Part shown: in pieces, positions 11,521-23,560 of the stretch
How the letters are laid out: each line of letters begins with the position of its first letter
Numbering within the stretch: the stretch's first letter is position 1
Position numbers and translations under genes: made by a program
Assembly (NCBI GenBank): GCA_950295325.1
Contig: OX485806.1
Coordinates: 52,383,169-52,447,168, forward strand
Source of the DNA: Polytrichum commune
Taxonomy: Eukaryota > Streptophyta > Polytrichopsida > Polytrichales > Polytrichaceae
Direction: 5' to 3'
Length of the DNA stretch: 64,000 bases
The notes under the pieces: model-generated
What the model was told of the DNA's origin: nothing
Database searches by the model: none
What the model saw: only the letters and a program-made list of their open reading frames with translations

Positions 11521-13370
11521 ATCCTCCGTAGTAGGGTGGTCAGCGGTGGTTTGAATCACAGTCAGAGAAGATGGTAATGCATTTCCTTCCAGAATCCTAC
11601 CTGCTAAATAAAAAACCTTAGCATGTTGGATGCCGAATGATGACCACTCCATCGCTGTGAACAAAGATGTGTGCGACACTTTGGATGCCAAAGTGTACAC
11701 CACATCAGTCGTCGGATTTGAAGCCTCCAAATTTGAATTACGACCACTAACAGATTGGACAGCATCCGCCAATCCAAAAGACAATGATAGACGAGCCTAG
11801 CCAATGTGATCCGTGGGACCATTGTCCCGAACTCGTAAGCTGTCCCCAAACTCCCATGTGGTCGAAGGCGTGGCTCATGATACGGATTCACTACCTCTCC
11901 CGAGGCTCCGAACATATAATAATTTGGAGTGGAAGAACTAGCTTTCGCTCCGGAGGAAGACGAGGAGTCCAAAATTTGGCCGGATGATACTAACCTTGTG
12001 AATTTTTTCGCTCCAATCTTCGCCTCCAACGTCTTTTCTCATTCGAAAAAATGACGTTGCTCTGGATGGAAGGCAAAGTAGTTCTTCAACGTGTGATTGT
12101 TCCACCCACAATGGGGAACACTTAAACTGCTTGGATAAATGATTACCCGCCCCCTTCGTCGAATCCTTAGCATGAACAATTGGTTTCCGTTTGGGATTAC
12201 CTACGGTCTAGGCCTGCCTTGGCTTTGAAGGACAATCATTTTTAGCGTGGCCAACCTGCTCACAAGACCAACAATACAAGGTTTTATCCACCTCTGCCGC
12301 TGCCAGTCCAGGAGCCGTAACCGGAACCTTCCAAGATTTGGTAGAATTCACTAGCAAAAACACCAAATCAGTGGCATCCTGTTGACACAAGGAACGATTA
12401 CATTTCTCTACAACGCTGAAAGCCTCTGCAAGTGTCGCTCGGCCACCATAATGCATGATGATCATGAAAAAAACTAAGTTAATGAAGTATTTGTCAATCT
12501 TTGATTAAAAAACCTTTCCCAACTGGTTTTCCACAAAAACACCTCAAGATTCCCTAGAAAATCTCGCCAACCTCGTGTACATGGTATGAGGTGTGTCATT
12601 TTTTTTTCGCCAAAAGTTTTGGATCTACTGCATTTGATCCCGGCAGAAACTTTCATATTCCTCCTCCAAATAAAGCTCTAATTCCTGCAGAGAAATAAAA
12701 TTAAGCGGATTCCCTAAAGAAGCTAATGCCACCTATGTAGCCTGGGCATAGGGGAGAATGGGAAGATCGGGCTCGACGTACTCGCGGTTGCGGAAGCAAG
12801 AACCTTTTTTTCCTTAAAATCACTAGGTAAAGTATCCTCCATGTCCACAATGAAGACGCTCTCCGCTTGCTCTGTCTTCACCACAAGATGGGCTAATGAA
12901 CTAGGAGTTGTATCCCCTTTGAACTCGGAAACAAATTCCACCTTAGTCTTCCAGTATCACTCCACCTAGCGGAGCTCCATCCAATGAACATCCCTTCAAT
13001 ACTCATAAGTTTGGAGTGCTTCGTACTCCAAATATTGGGGCAAAAGCTCAAACCCATATTAGTCATTAAAATTGGTATTGCGTTGACGCTTCTCTCGCAT
13101 CCACGTTCTAAACCAAATTTTCCAGTCTTATAAGGAAATGGTTCATGCTCAACCAAAAAATTGGTCTTGGACTCCATCTTGAGTCTCTTCCTTCATATCG
13201 TGAAAAATCCTTACCCAAAGGTCGTGAGACCAAATGGCAATCCCCCACGCCGAAGTAGGCTGAAAAGTCTCGTCGGATGCTATCACCAGTTCAACGTCTA
13301 AGAGGGCCGATGATCTTGGAGATGGCAAACGATAATGTTGGCTCCGAATCGTAATCATAAACCCACAATA
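11518..13370 (-). pseudogene. Gypsy element B, gag-like region with CCHC zinc knuckle
   Basis: A string of minus-strand frame pieces separated by stops and frameshifts. The clear landmark is a retroviral-type knuckle, CWSCEQVGHAKNDC, at about 12220-12270, preceded by a helical segment (AEAFSVVEKCNRSL) as in gag. The upstream pieces (12474-13358) keep a gag-like layout but no motif I can name. The downstream part (11518-12029) is Ser-rich and leads into the methyltransferase fragment. No protease active site was found. It is strongly decayed. Confidence 0.65.
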
Positions 13371-14889
13371 AATATGGTAACCAGAGCTAACAACCTACAC
13401 TAGTTTGGTGTCAAGGTAAAATAAAAAAATAAAAAAGACAACCTCCACCTGCAATTACCACCAACCTTATGATCTGTTGGTCATTACACTAGCCTCACCA
13501 TAAGGGAATACAAACACCGCCCACTTGGTGCACATACAAGGGTTATGTTGGTTATCACTTGGACCTCACCCCCATGATATCCTATCACAAACTAGTATAA
13601 CACAAAATGGGGCAATGCTACAGGGCCAGGGGGGTGGGGAAATCACCAAGGTAGGGGGGACCTAGGCGGGTAGGAGTAGGGGTAGGTCCTAGATGGGGGT
13701 AGGCTAGTTGGGGGGGGGGGAAGGAGGAGGAAGGAAAGGGGATTCCGGCTTGTCGCGGATGGACGCCGGGCGGCCGCCGGCTAGTTGATGAACCAGAAGC
13801 TCCCAGAGGAGCTCCTCCGCTTCTCATTTTATTTTTATTTATTTATTTATTTTTGAATGAAATCAAACTTGAATTGGAATTAAGTATGTTCTTCACAAGC
13901 TCAATGATATGAATTCACGCTTATAAGTAAACATATGACAAGAAATTTTGTAGAAATTTCAATAATTAGTCACCACAATTCACCTTGATGTGGCATTCAC
14001 AAGCAAACATTTTTCTTCTTGTTGCTCCACAAATTCGATGTGTTCTCTCTCTGACACTCCGCAACTTCGCCACTCCTTATCCTCATGAAGAAAAAATAAA
14101 ATAAAAATGAAGCATTCTGGCCAATGGAGAAAGAAGAGAGTCAAATCCTTGTAAGTGCTCCAATCTTTCTTCAAATGCATATAATAAGTCAAGTTATCTC
14201 TCACTACACCAGAGGAGAATCCAAGAGTGTAAGTAAGGGGAAAAAATTACGATTTTATTGCAAAAACATGCAATCTTCATCTCTCCACTCACTCACTCAC
14301 AAGGCTTGACTTCGCAAGAATGCCAAGCCAAGGAGGAGGCTCTCCACTTAGGAGAGTCTCTCTAATTTTTTAAATTCATCCATCCAAATCTAAATGGATG
14401 AAATGTGGCCGCCGAATATTGAAACAACTATTGTGTAAATAACGATCATGTGTCACTACAGCTCGAGTACCAATGACAACTAACAAATAACACTAAAACA
14501 TAACAAAGATACACATACACAACACACCTCCACATGTCTCCCCTAGATGACTATGGAGCCCCGCTAGGGAACTAAAACAAATGCCAATCCAAAGGGCATG
14601 GATAATTAAAAATTACTCCACAACAAACTAGTGTGGTGAATGTCCATCCAAAGAACTGTACATTGGGTGTAGTATGAGCCCCATCTTTAATTGCCTCTCA
14701 TATTTGGCCATTAGATTCCAATGAATTAATGCCACCGTCTCACGTTCAATCATGTTTTTTAAACCATAACTCCTCATTTTCTATTTGGGCATGCACAATA
14801 CAGTGAAAACCACATGGGATCATTGAGTACGATTAATGAAAGCACTAGGTACCAAAGATCCTAAACAACGAGGACAATTTCACTGTCTA
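13371..14889. other. Putative LTR/UTR zone of element B with a G-rich tract
   Basis: No coding similarity. On the minus strand it lies between the end of one element B pol (PHD finger, 14890) and the start of an element B gag (about 13370), so an LTR is expected here, but no second copy exists in the window to prove it. A purine-rich stretch on the minus strand (AGGGGAGACATGTGGAGG, near 14535-14552) would suit a polypurine tract. At 13618-13740 the plus strand is G-rich with several runs of four or more G, including a long run near 13710-13720. Confidence 0.35.
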
Positions 14890-15372
14890 GATGGTAGAGA
14901 AATCAAAGGTGGCTTCCAGCATGCCATATGCCAACCATGTTGACACTGATCACATAGGAGTATTTTAGCCACTATTTTTTTTCCCCACACACAAAACATG
15001 AAAGATCCTTTGGCACGACGCCAATTCTAGATGAAATGTACCCTTAATAGGAAGATGACATGGGGCACAATTTTGGAATGCTCGCAACATTCCCTTCGAA
15101 CAACACCTCCTTTACCTGAAGGATAATGCGCCCTATCCTACCATCCAATGTCGTAGGCGCTTCACATTGGAGATAAACATAATCCCCCTGTCGAACCCAA
15201 CAACAGTAGGTAAACACCACTGCCAAATGCATGCATAATGCAATATGTCAAGGTGTTGAGCAATGAACAAATTTTCCATGAAAATAGGCATGGCCTTTTA
15301 TAAGAATTGAGCGCATTTCCGCAAACACTTTGCCCAAATGTTTGGACGACACTCCTATGTGAGCAGGAGCAG
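14890..15372 (-). pseudogene. Gypsy element B, integrase C-terminus with PHD-finger module
   Basis: The minus strand encodes decayed integrase C-terminal sequence: IWAKCLRKCAQF, then MENLFIAQH, then GDYVYLQCEAPTTLDGR and RIILQVKEVL. A Cys/His-rich tail follows across frameshifts: CFVCGEKK, then ILLCDQCQHGWHMAC, then a stop where a Trp would be, then NCPRC. The spacing C-x2-C ... C-x2-C-x4-H-x2-C ... C-x2-C is that of a PHD (C4HC3) finger, a module that usually binds histone H3 tails. Many plant Gypsy elements carry a chromodomain at this position, and a PHD finger would be an analogous targeting tail. Frame breaks make it non-functional here. Confidence 0.75.
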
Positions 15373-15631
15373 AGAGGAAGTAAAAATAGTAAATTTCCTA
15401 AACTAAATTTAGAAATATTTCCAAAAAGTTTCGAATAGACTCAGAATATGCCACATTCTTCCAAAAATAGTAACAATTTGTGACCTATTTCCGTGGAATG
15501 TATAGGTTATAAATTAAATAAAAAAGGCCCTGAATTTGAAATGATCTCATTGAGTTTGGAAACCGTGAAGTGCTAACATGATAGGAAAATTATGATATAA
15601 TAGATAAGTAAATGATAAAAACTAATGTTGA
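15373..15631. other. AT-rich spacer
   Basis: About 260 bp between the element B pol end and the 3' end of the MULE-like gene. I see nothing coding in it. Confidence 0.4.
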
Positions 15632-17835
15632 TCCTTGGAGGAATTGTAAGGAACTTGAGCAATATGCCAGAGCTTCTCGTCCACTTTGGATTCTTGAACA
15701 GCAGTGACTCGACGAAAATCCAAACCAGTAGGAGGGGGTGGTGGAACCTCTAGCACTGATAGAGAGGTTTCCTCGACGATGGTAGGCAAAGGTGAAGCAT
15801 GAGATCTTGTGGTTCTCTGAGCGACACCAGGGCGAGAGAAGTTGATGGTGTCGGGGCGGTGGGTTTCATCGTCGTCCCCAATGGGAGTGTCGGGCTCGCG
15901 TTTTTACGAGCCGAATATCCTACACCCTGGAGGTGAGGAGTACGGGTGCAGAATTCGTCCCCCCCGGGCATGTTGAGAAGAACCTTTTGTAGAACAGCGG
16001 GGTCACCGGTACGTTGAGCACGATGTTGAGCACATCGAAGCTTGAGTTTTTCTTTGCTAGGGCCATCGCCCCCAACGCCACCCTTTCGAAATTGATGGTA
16101 CACCACAACTTGGAGGAACGCTCGAATGTAGTCATCCATAGTGGCCACGTATAAATCGCCACCTTTGTTGCCGGACGCTTGAAGCCATTTGTTGTGAATG
16201 GATTCGGCAAGGTTGTAATTGGGCATTTGCACAAATTCCTCGGCGGTCATGATTTTCTCCTGCCAATGGAATGGCAGTGTGAGAAATAAACAAAGTTTGG
16301 GAAAATTAAATTTAAAACAAAAACAAGAAGTAATAACCGTAGAGACGCACCAAATCCATGAAGCCACCCCATTGTCGATATCGGAAGTGCCAGAAGGCAA
16401 GCCAAAGTTGGAGGTGTTTCAGTCCATCCTCGAAGGTGCAGTTAGACGAAGCCCACCAGGCCTTGATGGCGAGGTACCTCGTCTCTGCCTCAAGCATAGA
16501 GGATGTGTCGCGATACTGGAGGCAGAGACGCTTGTGTTGGTCTTGCAAGTCATGCTTGATATAGAGTTTGGTGTGTTTCTCCAAAGACTGTGTCCAATGG
16601 AAGTAGCAGGTTCTCTCACGCCCATCGCTGGGAACCTTTGGATCTCCGGACCCGTAGACAATCCTAACGGCATTCTAATTGCCTTGGCACTGTCTCCCAT
16701 GAAGCCTTTGAAGTGAGGCTTGGGGATTTCATGGCGAGCCATGACGTGGTTGAGGTTATGCCAGAAAAGCACTTGAGCATCCTTGTCCTCGGATTGGAAG
16801 TCGCAGCAAGTGATGGTCATGATGCGCTGGTAGGTTCCGTCGTATAAGTGGCAGGCCAAGGTGGTCCACTTGGCGACGCGTTTGACATGGTCAGACATGA
16901 TCCAAGCATGCTCGAGATCCCCGCCAGGTTGCATGCGCTTAACCAAGTCGACCCCACTACCAGGGCCGACCTCGGACATCTTGAAGACGAAAACTTTGTC
17001 CGTCTCGTCACCCTGGCTTGGGAATTGATACTGCTGGACATAAGCCCACGTGCTGACACCTTTGAGCTTGGCGATGCCATCCATAACTCCTATCCTACGC
17101 AAGTATTTGAAGGTAGTAACCTTGTTTTGGAGGTGGGGGGAATTCAACTCCTTGCAACGATAAAAAACGGGCTCAACTTCTTCCAAAGAAAAAAATTGAT
17201 GAGGATCACTATCATTGCGGAGGAAGAACTCACCCACAAGGTCCTGCTTCAAGGACAATTTTTCTATGAGTGGCTTGGGGTGTTCGCTCAACGTGCTCCT
17301 TGATTAGGGCGTCGATGCGCTTGCGGCTATCTCTGTAGTTGCCGACCTTGATTGGGTGGCGATGGTTGCCCAGATAAATGCAGGCACGCTGAGTGGTGTC
17401 ATTGCCGTGGACGTAGAAGATTTTGGCGTGGCATGGTGCAATGCACGTGGGGGGCTCCTTACAGATCCTACACATTAGAGTGGAGCCCAAAGGGAAGGGA
17501 CCACCAATGGGAAAGGGCTCCTTTGTGAAGCCGTCGAAATCAATATCATTGACCGGGGAGGTGCAATGAGCACGTTGGAGGTAATCGCAAAGAGGATTTT
17601 GGCATTGGAGGTGGCCAACGCAAATGGAGGAGCGAAAAACAAGGCCCATGTCATTGGTGATATTGGTTGTCTGGGTTTTGGTCCAAACATGGCCGTCATA
17701 GCGTTTGTCCATGCCGTCCAAGGATTTGGCCTTGGTATGAGACAAGGAGACGCCAACTGGGGGGAGGAAATTCACCTCTTCAATTTGCAATGTGTCATAA
17801 TCTAGCTTCTTGAGGATGTTCTTCCTACCTGGCAT
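15632..17835 (-). pseudogene. MULE-like transposase-related gene, intron-containing, decayed
   Basis: The start chosen is ATG at 17835 (MPGRKNILKKLDYD). The N-terminal part has a Cys/His cluster (CVGHLQCQNPLCDY; CRICKEPPTC; IYLGNHRHPIKVG) resembling the FLYWCH/GCM/WRKY zinc folds common in MULE transposases. The middle part has candidate catalytic acids (CCDFQSED; HFKGFMGDSAKA), then WHFRYRQWGGFM. A GT-AG intron (about 16262-16353; GTGCGTCTC ... TTGGCAG) separates exon 2, which has NLAESIHNKWLQASGNKGGD and KEKLKLR and then, after a frameshift, a C-terminus ending SSKDQH (about 15632). Frameshifts occur near 17245 and 16690 and a TGG-to-TAG change near 16685. The family looks like one annotated as hypothetical in non-seed plants (memory, unverified). 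A domesticated transposase or an autonomous element are both possible. No terminal inverted repeats were found. Confidence 0.6.
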
Positions 17836-18049
17836 GGAAGCAAGAGAACGTAGGCATTGAAGAATGGAAATGGATGGTTTGGCAGGGGATGGAGGAAGAG
17901 GATATAAAGGGTCAAGGCCTACAAAGGTGAGGGTCAAAAAGGGGGAAGTGAGGGAGGAAGGGGATGGCTTGAAAATGGGAGTGGAAAGAGGGGGCTTCTC
18001 AGCGTCCCTGCGGTTACTGCTGCCGTGGGAATGACCGAAAGTCCTGACA

Positions 18050-18651
18050 TTGTCATGGCCTCGTTTCAAAATTCCCTCTCTATCAAATGCAAAGTCAGTT
18101 GTGGCTTATGTAATGGTAGGGGAGTCTAGAATTTTTAAAAATACGCTTGTTAGTCATTTGAATGGCAATCCTTCTTTGTGTAAAGATCGGTTGACTCGAA
18201 TTAGAGCTGGCATATTATATATGAAGCCTAAACTCCTGAGTGCTGGAAACCATGACACTTTGTTAAAGCTTGGTTGGGAATGTGTTGTGTGTTTTTTGAA
18301 CACACCTGAAGCTAAAACTGTGAAAAAACGAGGTAGGCCAAAAAATCTACTTGAGTTAAGGCTTGGTTTGTTGGGAAAGTTTATAGGATGCGGAGGAAGT
18401 TTGGTAATCGTGGGGTGGAGTATACGGATCCAATTGATTTGATGGACCGTCCATCAAACGTGGAGATTGGTTTATGTTGGTATCAGAAAGGGGCTAACAA
18501 CAAGTGGACATATGATCTTACTGATCATTTGATGGTATACTTAGAGACAATAATTGCATTGGCTTTAATGACATATATTGGTGAATCAAATGTTTATGAG
18601 TTACATCCGGGAGATGAAAAAGTTTTCAACGACTTTGTTGATGAAAGCTAG
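18050..18651 (+). pseudogene. Unrecognised coding remnant with AT-hook-like motif
   Basis: Two overlapping frames look coding but are not recognised. The first (18050-18442) contains FKNTLVSHLNGNPSLC, preceded in another frame by SCGLCNG. Together they would resemble a BED-type zinc finger (C-x2-C ... H-x6-C), as at the N-terminus of hAT transposases. It is followed by KKRGRPK, an AT-hook core. The second frame (18388-18651) has EIGLCWYQKGANNKWTYDL and ends FVDES. A frameshift near 18390 could join them. Function is unknown and the BED reading is speculative. Confidence 0.3.
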
Positions 18652-19432
18652 GATATTTTGTTATACATATTATAGGGGTTGATTATTGTTCAAAAATATA
18701 TTTGTATAGTGTCAGCCATAAATCCCCACCCTTATGCGTCGTGGTCCGGATGAGAGCTTATGGCTCACATGCCATTGCCTAACCCCCTAGTAGTAGCCAG
18801 GATCACCTCTACCCCTAAGTGCTTAGTGATCCACAATGAAGATATCACACACATAAATTTACTCCAGAGAACCAGGTTACAAGCATTAAAAAATGCTCCC
18901 CTTCCTAAAGAACTAATAATGCCTACCCTCTCATTCTATCTTCCACATGCCATACTTAAACCTTAAATCCCACACAATAATTTATCTAATGATTATGTTG
19001 CTAATTGCATCAAGGTCACCCTTTGTGGTTTTTACTAAATATTAATTCAACACAACCCAACTAAGGCCTGCCTAACATTCTGGCCTCTTTTACTACAGCC
19101 TGAAAGCAAAATTACATCCAGCTTCCCACGGATACCAGTGGCCAAGTCTAAGACAGTGGGTTTTCCACTTTCGAGTATTTGCCATCCAGTGCTCCTCTTT
19201 TGATGTGCATCAGGCTTCACAAGCCCAACCCCCAGCTACTCCACTGGCCTTGCCTCAGACAGCTACAACCAACAAGTTTTTCTTTTTGGCGAGTAGAATT
19301 CTGCACCATAATGCGTCTGATTCGGCCATCATAGCGGACTTGACCTTGAATCCCAATGATCCAAGAGTTATTGTGAATTCCCTCGCCATGCCTCCTCTAG
19401 ATCTCCGTTCAGGCGAATAGGTTGCAGCTTGC

Positions 19433-21230
19433 TGTGAGGCCAAAACACCCACCCTTATGCGTCCTAGTCCGGGTGAGGGAATGGGGATCACATTCATGTT
19501 CAAATAACTCCCTCTTCCCAACGTCGTTAAAATCCATTACATCTCCCATCAACTTTGGCACACCGATTTATTCCATGGCGAGGATACAAGCGTTGAAGAA
19601 CGCTATTCTCTAATGTCACCCCCGTAATCCACCCACTCGTAAAACCCACACGTCTAATGAATACTTAATGCCACCACCTAGCATGGTGGGTTCTTGCTAC
19701 TTACTTATCAACTAATTACTTAGGCTAACCCCATTTGCTACTCCTAACTAACTAGCCTACATTGTGTCGCAAGGTGGATGCCACTACCATCCCCACCTTA
19801 CTTCAACGTGGCAATTAGTGTGTACTTAGGCTTCCTTCGGCCTTAAATGTCAGCTCCTTAATGCCGCTGGCCACATCAGCTTAGCCTTCGGCCTTGAAAT
19901 CTCAGCTACCTAAGCTGCTGGCCGCATCAGCTTAGCTTTCGGCCATGAATCTCAGTTCCTTAATGCCACTGGCCGCATCAGCTTAGCCTTCGGCCTTGAA
20001 TCTCAGCTCCTTAATGCCGCTAGCCGCTAGCCGCATCTGCTTAGCCTTCGGCCTTGAATCTCAGCTCCTTAATGCCGTTGGCCGCATCAGCTTAGCCTTC
20101 GGCCTTGAATCTCAGCTCCCTAATGCCACTGGCCGCATCAGCTTAGCCTTCGGCTTTGAATCTCAGCTCCTTAATGCCGCTAGCCGCATCTGCTTAGCCT
20201 TCGGCCTTGAATCTCAACTCCTTAATGCCGCTGGCCGTATCAAGCTCTCCTTCGGCCTTGAATCTCAGCTCCCTAATGCCGCTGGCCGCCTCAGCTTAGC
20301 CTTCGTCCTTGAAATCTCAGCTACCTAAGCTGCTGGCCGCATCAGCTTAGCCTTCGGCCATGAATCTCAGCTCCTTAATGCCACTGGCCGCATCAGCTTA
20401 GCCTTCGGCCTTGAATCTCAGCTCCTTAATGCCACTGGCCGCATCAGCTTAGCCTTCGGCCTTGAATCTCAGCTCCTTAATGCCACTGGCCGCATCAGCT
20501 TAGCCTTCGGCCTTGAATCTCAGCTCCCTAATGCCACTGGCCGCATCAGCTTAGCCTTCGGCCTTGAATCTCAGCTCCCTAATGCCACAGGCCGCATCAG
20601 CTTAGCCTTCGGCCTTGAATCTCAGCTCCCTAATGCCGCTGGCTGCCTCAGATTAGCCTTCGTCCTTGAAATCTCAGCTACCTAAGCTGCTGGCCGAATC
20701 AGCTTAGCCTTCGGCCTTGAATCTCAGCTCCTTGAGCCTTCGGGCTTGAAATCTCAGCTACCTAAGCTGCTGGCCGAATCAGCTTAGCCTTTGGCCATGA
20801 ATCTCAGCTCCTTGAGCCTCCTCTCTCAAAATTCAAGAGAGAGCTCTCTAACTAGAACCCCGCTCCACATACAAAAGAGAGACACACACACAAAAACCAA
20901 GAGGGCTTAACCCCTCACCTCTCTCCTACTTAGTAGGACCTCATCTTATCCACTAAACCCTCACCCCCTAAACCAACACGATAGGTCCTAATTCAAACAT
21001 TTAAACCTCAAGGCCCTTCCCCTTGCCTCATCACACAACACTCATTTAACCAAAACAACTCTTAATGCGCCTCTAATTAACCACACAAAATAAACCTAAG
21101 GCCTAAAACATAACTCCACACCAAACCTCACTCTTTTTAATACTTTTAGTTGTTTCAATAACGATGTCAAATGCAACTTTGAGTAAATCCTAAGCATAAA
21201 ACAAATATGAGCAACCATTTTGGGCTCATA
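19433..21230 (-). mobile_element. Family-3 solo LTR nested in 3b (copy 3c)
   Basis: Plus-strand ends are TGTGAGGCCAAAACACCC and TTTTGGGCTCATA. Flanks CTTGC (19428-19432) and CTTGT (21231-21235) match at 4 of 5 positions. The interior carries a 51-bp-period minisatellite. On the minus strand a short frame reading AFFNACIL (about 19585-19610) corresponds to one in copies 3b and 3d. Confidence 0.75.
19840..20815. repeat. 51-bp-period minisatellite inside LTR 3c
   Basis: About 18 imperfect units of CCGCATCAGCTTAGCCTTCG... with a period of 51 bp, mixed with a variant unit containing GAAATCTCAGCTACCTAAGC. Because 51 is a multiple of 3, one frame stays open as a 17-residue periodic peptide (19996-20328). 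I read that as a by-product of the repeat, not a gene. Confidence 0.9.
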
Positions 21231-22287
21231 CTTGTTGCATCAAAAACTCTCTGTACCTTGCCTGTAATTCCCAACTCCGCCGATTCCGAAGCCGCATCAA
21301 CCTGTTGTTTCGCCACACCTCCTGCAACTAAATCACACACTCGCCCAGCTAATCCAAGCATTCAAGCCCAAACCCAATGTGAAGCCTGGGCCACATTGTC
21401 TCATGGAGCACCCCCTCATTGAATTCAGGCTCAACATTCTTAGACCGAGTCGCCCACTTGAGCACAAAACAGAGTGCCATGAGATTTTAACGAATCCCTA
21501 GATGTTTGGTCCTTCCACGTTCCGACCTCATTACATACCTCGAAGTCGCCTCCCTCATGGCATTCAAGCAAAGTTGCCTCCACCTCGGCAGACCTCCTAC
21601 TCTTGGTTCAGTGCAGATCTTTGCGCATACGGAAATAATCCAAGTAAAACCGGGTCTGACATGCCACTCACCCCAGGCAGCTCGCTACCCCTCTCGCCAT
21701 TTCCCTCTTCCCTCAATGCTCAACATCTGTTCCCAAATCTCATTTTAGCCACCCGGAGTGTGACCAGCAGCGTTGCATCGGAATGCCGAATGTCTCAGCC
21801 ACTGATTCCTTCACATTCTGCGTCAGTGGCAATTCCTCTCGGCCACTGAACTAGGTTGCTTCCCTTGAGTCACATTATGTTACCCAGTTACTTTGTTCCC
21901 AGTCTCCATAACTTTCCAAGCTCCCTTCCAAAGCCAATTCTTCTCACTTCGGCTGCCTCCTCCTGGTGGTGGCCGCCGACCTCCTCGTCCCCGAGCTCAC
22001 ACATACCTCCCTGGAACTACTAGACGACTTCCAACCGCAGCCCACCTAATCCCGATTCCGGGATTTCCTAGGGGTACAACACCCCCCTTCAATGCGAACA
22101 CCGACTAGCCTAATTCGGTCACAACGACCCCACTCTCACACTTATCTAAGCCAAGCCCAAGTTAATTCTTCACCCAATTCCTGAATCTAAAGCCAACATC
22201 TAAGCCTAGAGTTTGAAATCATGATCTATTCAAACTTCACTTTGTTTATGTTTTTAGAATAACCAATAAAAAGCCAAATATCCATTA

Positions 22288-23560
22288 TGTGAGGCCAAAC
22301 CACTCACCCTTAAGCGTCCTAGTCCGGGTGAGGGAGTGGGTGTCACATCCATGTTCACATAGTTCCCTCCTACCAAGTTTGTGAAACTCCAATTCAATTT
22401 CCATTAATTCTTGGACACCAATTTATTTCATCATAAGAATACAAGCATTGAAAAATGCTCGTCTCCTTCTTCCTAAGCTAACTACAACCCAACACTTAAA
22501 TCCCTAATCAACTAGCCTATCATCTAAGTGTCATTAGTACGTTTGAGCATCCCCATGCCAGTCGGTCCGCCAATGGCCCATACCTGTTCGATATCCGGGC
22601 TCCAACAAACGAGCCACCTAGTATCGTCCTTCGCCAATTCGGTCGCTACTAGCCTTATGTCCCGAGCATAGTAGCTAATAGCTTCTCCTTCAACCCAATT
22701 TAATAGCCTTAACCTTCTGCCCTAAGGCCCAGTGGCTAATTAGCTCCTCCTCAACCAAAACCAGTAGCCCTTAACCTTCTGTCCTTAGGCCCAGTAGCTA
22801 ATTAGCTCTTCTTCAAAGCCAAATCAGTAGACCTTGACCTTCTGTCCTAAGGCCCAGTAGCAAATTAGCTCCTCCTCCAGCCGAAACCAGTAGCCCCTTA
22901 ACCTTCTGTCCTAAGGCCCAGTAGCTAATTAGCTCCTTCCTCAACCAAAACTAGTAGCCCTTAACCTTTTGTCCTTAGGCCAGTAGCTAATTAGCTCTCC
23001 TCAAGCCAAATCAGTAGCTAATAGCCGTCTAACACATCACTTCCTACCTAATTCCACTAACTACCCTAATCCCCCTAATTAACTTAATAACTAATTCCAC
23101 TAATTTCCCTAATCCCCTACCTAATTCACACATTCTTTTCTTTGCTCTAAGAGCTCCAACATCCTAGAGAGGAGAGAGGGAGAGAGAGAGAATGAAGAGA
23201 GAAAAGGAGGAGGAGGGGAGGGCACCCAAGACCACAAACCCTTCAACCTTCTCCTACTTAGTAGGACCTTATCCTATCCATAAAACCTTCACCCTCTAAA
23301 CCAACAAAGGCATGTTCTAATTCAAACATTTAAATCCAAAGCCCTTCCCTTTGCTTCATCAAATACCACACACCTAATCACAACACTCCCTAATATCATT
23401 AAGCTTCTACTTAACCACACAAAATGGCTTAAAGCCTAAAACATAAACCACACCAAACCTCACTCTTTTTATGCTTTTGATTGTTTCAATAACACTCCAA
23501 ATGCAATTCTAAATAAATTCTAACCATAAAACAAATATGAGCACTCATTTTGGGCTCATA
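22288..23560 (-). mobile_element. Family-3 solo LTR nested in 3b (copy 3d)
   Basis: Plus-strand ends are TGTGAGGCCAAACCACTC and TTTTGGGCTCATA. Flanks CATTA (22283-22287) and CATTC (23561-23565) match at 4 of 5 positions. It lies about 60 bp from the end of the outer copy 3b, whose sequence resumes at 23561. It carries its own tandem repeat (22545-23035) and the AFFNACIL frame on the minus strand (about 22440-22465). Confidence 0.75.
22545..23035. repeat. About 61-bp tandem repeat inside LTR 3d
   Basis: Roughly six to seven degenerate units containing CCTTCTGTCCTTAGGC, CAGTAGCTAATTAGCTC and a CAACCAAAACCAGTAG block. The unit is unrelated to the 51-bp unit of copy 3c, although it occupies the corresponding part of the LTR. 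Confidence 0.85.

Noticed and set aside
13618-13827. Pro-rich 69-residue minus-strand frame
   Set aside because: Produced by the G-rich tract; low complexity only.
16219-17303. Plus-strand frames of 165 and 151 residues
   Set aside because: Shadows of the MULE-like gene on the other strand, without motifs of their own.
19996-20328. 110-residue frame with a 17-residue period
   Set aside because: By-product of a 51-bp minisatellite, whose period is a multiple of three.
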